A stretch of 46,465 nt of DNA from an uncultured Erysipelotrichaceae bacterium (GTDB taxonomy: Bacteria; Bacillota_I; Bacilli_A; Erysipelotrichales; Erysipelotrichaceae). Made by a program: the position numbers and the translations under genes. The DNA is taken from the NCBI GenBank assembly GCA_902786245.1, contig CADABS010000031.1:1-46465 (forward strand). Reading direction: 5' to 3'. Every line of letters starts with the position of its first letter. Positions within the stretch are counted from its first letter, which is position 1. This document shows positions 42,482-46,465 of the stretch, piece by piece. The notes beneath the pieces are model-generated. The model was not told the DNA's origin and did not search any database. It saw nothing but the letters and a program-made list of their open reading frames with translations.

Positions 42482-43888
42482 ATGACACTGGATGAACTTT
42501 CCAAGAGAATCGAAACGGGGAAAACAACATGTACTGCACTCACAGAAGAAGTACTGCGAAGGATCGCAGAGAATGATACAGGCGGCAGAAAGCTGAACAG
42601 TGTATGCTGTCTGAATCCTGATGCACTGTTTCAGGCAAGAGCCATCGATGCAGAGATCCGCCGAAACGGCAGAAAAAGTCCGCTGCACGGCATCCCGGTA
42701 TTGGTGAAAGACAATATTGATGTCAAAGGGATGATCACAACGGCAGGTTCTGAAGCACTGGCAGATAATCTGTGCATGGAAGATGCGGTGATCGTAAAAA
42801 GACTCAAAGAAGCAGGGGCATTGATTCTCGGCAAGGCGAATCTTTCCGAGTTTGCCTACTGGATGAGCAGACAGGATATGCCTTCGGGATACAGTTCCTA
42901 CAGCGGTCAGGTCGTACATGCCTGGGTGCCGGGTATCGATCCTTCGGGAAGTTCGAGCGGTTCGGCAGTGGCCGTCAGCGCAAGACTGATACCCTTTGCC
43001 ATCGGCACAGAGACAGACGGATCATTGATGTCTCCGTCCATCGCCAATGCGATCATTTCGATCAAGCCGACGGTCGGACTTGTGCCAAGAACCGGTATAC
43101 TGCCCTTAAGCTGTATACAGGATACGGCCGGCCCCATGTGCACCAGCGTACAGGACTGCGCCGATGTACTGCAGGTGCTTTCCGGAATGGATGAAAACGA
43201 TACAGCTTCGTATAATGCATGTGTAAAGGATTACCGGAGTGCATTGCATACAGACGGCAAGGAATTAAGGATCGGCATCCTGCGGCAGGATTACGATGAA
43301 ACCGCACTGCAGACGATTGAAAAGGCAGTAAGCATACTGCAGGAAGCAGGGGCAGAGGTAAAGGATATTGCAATTGAAACGATCCGTCAGGATGAATCGG
43401 AATGTCTCATGCATGAATTCAAGCATGATATTAATGTCTATCTGCACCAGCACCACAGTAAGTGTCAGAGCCTGGCAGACATCATTGCCTATAATAAAGC
43501 CCATGCCAAAACCTGTCTTGTCCATGGCCAGGATCTGCTCGAAGCTTCTGAAAACAAAAGCGGCAGACTGATGGAAAAAGAATATATTGAAAAGCGCATG
43601 GAACTGCGTAAAACTGCAAGTGAGAATCTGGATGGGACATTGAAGAAATACAGGATCGATGTCATACTGAGTGCAGGAGCCAGGCCGAAGGGGAATCTTT
43701 CACCCATCAGCGGCAATCCCTGTATGAGCCTGCCGGCAATCGTACCGGATGAGAGGGATTATAAGCCCTGTTCCTGGTATCTGATGGCAGGGGCCTACAG
43801 AGAGGACCATTTACTGCATACGGCATATATCCTGGAACAGAAAGCAGGAATACACACATGTCCTTCCTGGACGGAGGAACTCAGATGA
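42482..43888 (+). CDS. Amidase-signature hydrolase
   Basis: 468 residues with the Ser-cisSer-Lys triad pattern: Lys76 in VLVKDNID, cis-Ser region DPSGSSSGSAVA (about 153-163), and Ser181 in GTETDGSLMSPS. It cleaves an amide; substrate unknown. It is probably not GatA, since no gatB or gatC is near. TTGGAGGG lies before ATG 42482. Overlaps the next small gene by ATGA. Confidence 0.85.
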   Translation: MTLDELSKRIETGKTTCTALTEEVLRRIAENDTGGRKLNSVCCLNPDALFQARAIDAEIRRNGRKSPLHGIPVLVKDNIDVKGMITTAGSEALADNLCMEDAVIVKRLKEAGALILGKANLSEFAYWMSRQDMPSGYSSYSGQVVHAWVPGIDPSGSSSGSAVAVSARLIPFAIGTETDGSLMSPSIANAIISIKPTVGLVPRTGILPLSCIQDTAGPMCTSVQDCADVLQVLSGMDENDTASYNACVKDYRSALHTDGKELRIGILRQDYDETALQTIEKAVSILQEAGAEVKDIAIETIRQDESECLMHEFKHDINVYLHQHHSKCQSLADIIAYNKAHAKTCLVHGQDLLEASENKSGRLMEKEYIEKRMELRKTASENLDGTLKKYRIDVILSAGARPKGNLSPISGNPCMSLPAIVPDERDYKPCSWYLMAGAYREDHLLHTAYILEQKAGIHTCPSWTEELR

Positions 43889-44082
43889 AACAGGACAGCA
43901 GGTTTATTCAGACAGCCATTTATATTGCAGTATTTATCGTTGCGTGGAATATGCTCGATATGCTGTATACGATCATATTCACACGGCAGATGTATCACTT
44001 CAGTTTCAGCAGGGGACTCGGTGTACCGGTCAGTGCAGCTATACTGTTCAGTCTGCTGTTTGTCTGGAGAAATCACGATTGA
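43885..44082 (+). CDS. Small two-helix membrane protein
   Basis: 65 residues with two hydrophobic helices (TAIYIAVFIVAWNMLDMLYTIIF and VPVSAAILFSLLFVW). ACGGAGG lies just before ATG 43885 and the gene overlaps the amidase stop, which supports it as real. No family recognised. Confidence 0.65.
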   Translation: MKQDSRFIQTAIYIAVFIVAWNMLDMLYTIIFTRQMYHFSFSRGLGVPVSAAILFSLLFVWRNHD

Positions 44083-44088
44083 AATGAC

Positions 44089-44109
44089 AGCCGGTTCTGC
44101 CGGCTTTTC
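44089..44109 (+). terminator. Rho-independent terminator
   Basis: AGCCGG/CCGGCT with a 5-base loop and TTTTC. It marks the end of the esterase-to-amidase operon. Confidence 0.75.
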
Positions 44110-44186
44110 AAATGTCTCTTTACAGGCGACCTGTGATCAGAAGTAACGGATTATACTGCAGATGTAAAACAAAGGAGGACAAGTAT

Positions 44187-44984
44187 ATGTTAGGTGCAGT
44201 TTTCGGAGATATCGTCGGATCGGTATATGAATTCCATAACACGCATGATTATGATTTTACACTTCTGCAGAAAAGATCGGGACCGACCGATGATTCCTGC
44301 ATGACCCTGGCAATGGCTAAGGCACTGATGGATACCGAAGGACAGGATGATGAAACGGTGAAAAAGGCAATGGTCAGACAGATGCAGCGGATCGGCAGAA
44401 TGTATCCGGATGCCGGATACGGAGGCAGATTCTTCTGGTGGCTGCAGGAAGAGGATCCCAAACCCTATCACAGCTTCGGCAACGGCAGTGCGATGCGCGT
44501 ATCGCCGGTCGGCTGGATGTTTGATACGCTGGAAGAAACACTGCATTATGCAAAGCTCAGTGCCGAAGTCACCCATAACCATGCGGAGGGAATCAAAGGG
44601 GCTGAGGCCACGGCCGCAGCGATATTCCTGGCAAGAACAGGAAAAAGCAAAGAAGAGATCAAATCGTATATCGAAAAGACATTTGATTATGATCTTTCCA
44701 GAACACTGAAGGAGATACGGAAGGACTACGGTTTCTATGCGATCTGCCAGAAGTCCGTTCCCGAATCCATCATCGCATTCCTGGAAGGAACAGACTATGA
44801 AGATGTGATCCGCAAAGCAGTCACCCTGGGCGGCGACAGCGATACGATTGCCTGTATCGCCGGCGGTATTGCCGAGGCATATTACGGGCTGCCGCAGGCA
44901 TTCAGAGAAGAAGCACTGCAGCGTCTGGATGATGAACTGCGCAGTATTGCCATCGGCTTTGAAGAACGCTTCAGCCGTAAATGA
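44187..44984 (+). CDS. ADP-ribosylglycohydrolase family protein
   Basis: 265 residues, cytoplasmic. Metal-binding motifs of the family: GDIVGSVYEF (about 7-16), GPTDDSCMTLAMA (about 32-44), HNHAEGIKGAEATAAAIF and GGDSDTIACIAGGIAEAYYG (about 213-232). Such enzymes remove ADP-ribose from proteins or small molecules, using two metal ions. GGAGG (44174-44178) precedes ATG 44187. It stands alone between terminators. Confidence 0.9.
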   Translation: MLGAVFGDIVGSVYEFHNTHDYDFTLLQKRSGPTDDSCMTLAMAKALMDTEGQDDETVKKAMVRQMQRIGRMYPDAGYGGRFFWWLQEEDPKPYHSFGNGSAMRVSPVGWMFDTLEETLHYAKLSAEVTHNHAEGIKGAEATAAAIFLARTGKSKEEIKSYIEKTFDYDLSRTLKEIRKDYGFYAICQKSVPESIIAFLEGTDYEDVIRKAVTLGGDSDTIACIAGGIAEAYYGLPQAFREEALQRLDDELRSIAIGFEERFSRK

Positions 44985-44985
44985 A

Positions 44986-45006
44986 AAAAGGGACTTTTCA
45001 GCCCCT
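44986..45006 (-). terminator. Rho-independent terminator of the minus-strand phosphatase
   Basis: On the minus strand GGGGC/GTCCC with a 6-base loop runs into TTTTTT. It also lies just after the ADP-ribosylglycohydrolase stop. Confidence 0.6.
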
Positions 45007-46182
45007 CAGAATCCTTGCTTTGAACGCATCGAGTGCTTCCTGGCTCATGCCTGCTTTGCGCAGGTATGCTTCGGCATAGGGAGCCAGGGATGCGTTTTTA
45101 TAATCCACGGAAGGATCATTGACAACGAATCCGATCATCGCATCGATGTTCATTTCCTTGATGGTTTTGTATTTTGCCGGCTGCTCTGCTTCATTGATCT
45201 GATAGTAATTGTCATAGGTGAGCATATAATCCGCGACGATCTCTTCATAGGAAGCGCCTGCCAGCATCTCCACAAGCATGCATACAAATCCGGTCCTGTC
45301 CTTGCCTTCGGTGCAGTGAATCAGATAGGGACCGTCAAAGGCGGAGATGTCCGTAAAGCCCTGGGCAATCTTCCGGGCGAATTCATCGGCCAGATAATTC
45401 ATGTTCAGAGCGATCGGAATGACATGGCCGTATTCATATAAACCCCGGAAGTATTCGCAGTTGAAACCGTGTCTTGCCATATACGACTGGATCTTTACGT
45501 CATTGTCGGAAAGATTCAGGATAGTATTGATTTCTGCTTTTTCACAGAGCTGATCCACATATTCTGCCCGGTTATGGGAATTGTCACAGGGCGAAGCCGA
45601 ACGGTATACCATATTCTCTTTGAGAGAACCCATATTGATCGGGCGGAAATTGGCAAATACTTCATCGCTGGGATAATCCGTACGGATATCCGTATAGGCA
45701 ATATCCCGTGCTTCCTGGATATCCAGGTATTTTCCTTTTTCATTCAGTTTGACCGATGCCGTGTCATGTTCCTGAACACCCGATGTCAGCCAGAGACTTT
45801 CGCGGGGTTCCTGACGGGCACCGGGCATCAGCTGCAGATTGGCAGTTTCCCAGAGATCTGCTCCGTAATTGACGGCTGCCTTAATATAGTCATAGCCCGG
45901 ATAGGCAATCAGCAGCGGTTCTCCTGCCGCGACATAATAGCCGTTGTAATAGGGGATATCCTTCAGTTCATAGCCGTTGGAGAAGGTCACATCGACACTG
46001 TCGCCGTAAGTAAAGCCAAGGGCATTGAAATCATCGATGGAGATCTCGATATAGACGCCGCCGAATTCCTGTTCGTGCTGAATGGGATATGCTTCGATCC
46101 CGGGCTTTTCTTCTTCCCCGGGTTCTGATGCACAGCCAGCCAGAAGGGAAGCTGCCAGTAATGTCAGAATGTTTTTTTTCAT
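44998..46182 (-). CDS. Lipoprotein tyrosine phosphatase
   Basis: 394 residues: lipoprotein signal MKKNILTLLAASLLAGC (Cys17), a beta-rich N-terminal domain (about 45-150) and a PTP/DSP domain (about 170-390) with HCTEGKDRTGF (Cys290, Arg296) and RSASPCDNSHNR. The N-terminal domain (YGDSVDVTFSNGYELKDIPYYNG..GEPLLIAYPGYDYIKAAVN) resembles the C-terminal barrel of SAM hydroxide adenosyltransferases, an inference from pattern. It probably dephosphorylates proteins or phospholipids outside the membrane. ATG 46182 is chosen because GGAGAG precedes it and the signal starts there. A transposon end lies about 75 bases upstream. Confidence 0.85.
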   Translation of the reverse strand: MKKNILTLLAASLLAGCASEPGEEEKPGIEAYPIQHEQEFGGVYIEISIDDFNALGFTYGDSVDVTFSNGYELKDIPYYNGYYVAAGEPLLIAYPGYDYIKAAVNYGADLWETANLQLMPGARQEPRESLWLTSGVQEHDTASVKLNEKGKYLDIQEARDIAYTDIRTDYPSDEVFANFRPINMGSLKENMVYRSASPCDNSHNRAEYVDQLCEKAEINTILNLSDNDVKIQSYMARHGFNCEYFRGLYEYGHVIPIALNMNYLADEFARKIAQGFTDISAFDGPYLIHCTEGKDRTGFVCMLVEMLAGASYEEIVADYMLTYDNYYQINEAEQPAKYKTIKEMNIDAMIGFVVNDPSVDYKNASLAPYAEAYLRKAGMSQEALDAFKARILRG

Positions 46183-46256
46183 AGCTCTCTCCGATATGCA
46201 TTCATGTATGTTATTGTTTCCAAACATCCATTAATAGTATAATGCCTTCGCCGTCA

Positions 46257-46465
46257 ACTACCCACCCACTGATAAAGTGAGTGGGCTTGTAACTCCCCAG
46301 TAGTGCAAACGTCTTACGACTCCTACCTTTTGCTTATCTGATTACTCAGACAGTGGGGTTACATCACAGGGTGATTGACTGCACCCTTATCATCTCAGAT
46401 ATGCTGAGGTGATACTGTATCCGGTACTTGACTATCCTTTGCAAGATAGTTGATTCCCATGCGAT
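46257..46465 (-). ncRNA. Probable IS200/IS605 right end with TnpB omega-RNA scaffold
   Basis: The minus strand, after the tnpB stop, carries structured sequence ending in GCCCACTCAC..GTGGGTGGG (hairpin 46261-46285, one G-U pair). This layout (tnpB 3' end, structured RNA, terminal hairpin) matches IS605-type elements, whose omega-RNA overlaps the end of tnpB. If so, the sequence just past the right end (about 46236-46256), the promoter region of the phosphatase, would act as guide. The exact element end cannot be fixed from one copy. Confidence 0.55.
46395..46465 (-). CDS. tnpB: 3' end of tnpB (partial)
   Basis: The last 22 codons of a minus-strand frame that runs off the window: RMGINYLAKDSQVPDTV.., stop at 46395-46397. 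It resembles the common C-terminus of TnpB after the RuvC-like domain (NxREGxRLLA). Only the tail is visible, so the call leans on the downstream structure. Confidence 0.5.
   Translation of the reverse strand, partial: RMGINYLAKDSQVPDTVSPQHI

Noticed and set aside
1-46465. tRNA and rRNA genes
   Set aside because: I saw no sequence with cloverleaf pattern and TTCGANTC-type loop in gene context, and no rRNA-like stretch.

Overview
The window looks like a chromosomal stretch of a Bacillota bacterium, probably a gut or oral member of the Erysipelotrichia. The reasons are strong AGGAGG-type ribosome binding sites, many small lipoproteins with LxxC lipoboxes, BspA-like (DUF285) and Sel1-repeat proteins, lone PTS parts, dense short operons with ATGA overlaps, and rho-independent terminators after most units. 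The taxon is inferred from style and gene content; no rRNA or tRNA gene was seen. Base composition is intermediate in most of the window and clearly more A+T-rich between about 19.1 and 27.1 kb.

Layout. 0-7.6 kb: a PTS IIB protein, a membrane-anchored HAD phosphatase, a scrambled MBL/rubredoxin remnant, an ACT-ACT-metallo-beta-lactamase protein, a PnuC-like transporter with an extra N-terminal module, EF-P, a FabG-like reductase and a PLP enzyme of the aluminium-resistance family. 7.6-19.1 kb: a broken phosphatidylserine-decarboxylase-like lipoprotein gene, a two-module DUF285 protein with a Sel1-like tail, a truncated flavodoxin-like reductase next to a GGTTCGGA repeat cluster, a Sel1 protein, zinc-ribbon and coiled-coil surface proteins, a lipoprotein and a GH78-type rhamnosidase.

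19.1-27.1 kb: an A+T-rich accessory island, the most interesting part of the window. It holds the C-terminal part of a DUF2357/PD-(D/E)XK nuclease, a RecQ-like DEVH helicase with a HEPN-like (DUF4145) N-terminus, a tail-anchored coiled-coil protein, and an FtsK/SpoIIIE-type ATPase with C-terminal membrane helices. As sequenced, a segment of 2295 bp (23665-25959), bounded by the inverted 7-bp pair TACCTGA/TCAGGTA, lies in an orientation that cuts both the helicase and the ATPase genes. Inverting it on paper rejoins both genes in frame at once (1316 and 657 codons) and places helicase, coiled-coil protein and ATPase in one co-directional operon. This looks like a DNA-defence-type system in a switched-off or rearranged state.

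27.1-46.2 kb: a lipoprotein, a gene behind alternating GTAAAC/GTTTAC repeats, a rhodanese lipoprotein, a FAD desaturase-like enzyme coupled to a 2Fe-2S flavoprotein reductase, an alpha/beta hydrolase, several uncharacterised small proteins, an XRE regulator behind a perfect 25-bp palindrome, MsrB, and then a long same-strand run (38.3-45.0 kb): esterase, membrane proteins, LCMT-like and ICMT-like methyltransferases, YgbA-like and DUF454 proteins, a class I methyltransferase, an amidase and an ADP-ribosylglycohydrolase. A 16-bp GTTAG-N6-CTAAC palindrome lies before both alpha/beta hydrolase genes. The window ends with a lipoprotein tyrosine phosphatase (minus strand) and, upstream of it, the 3' end of an IS200/IS605-type tnpB with its probable omega-RNA region.
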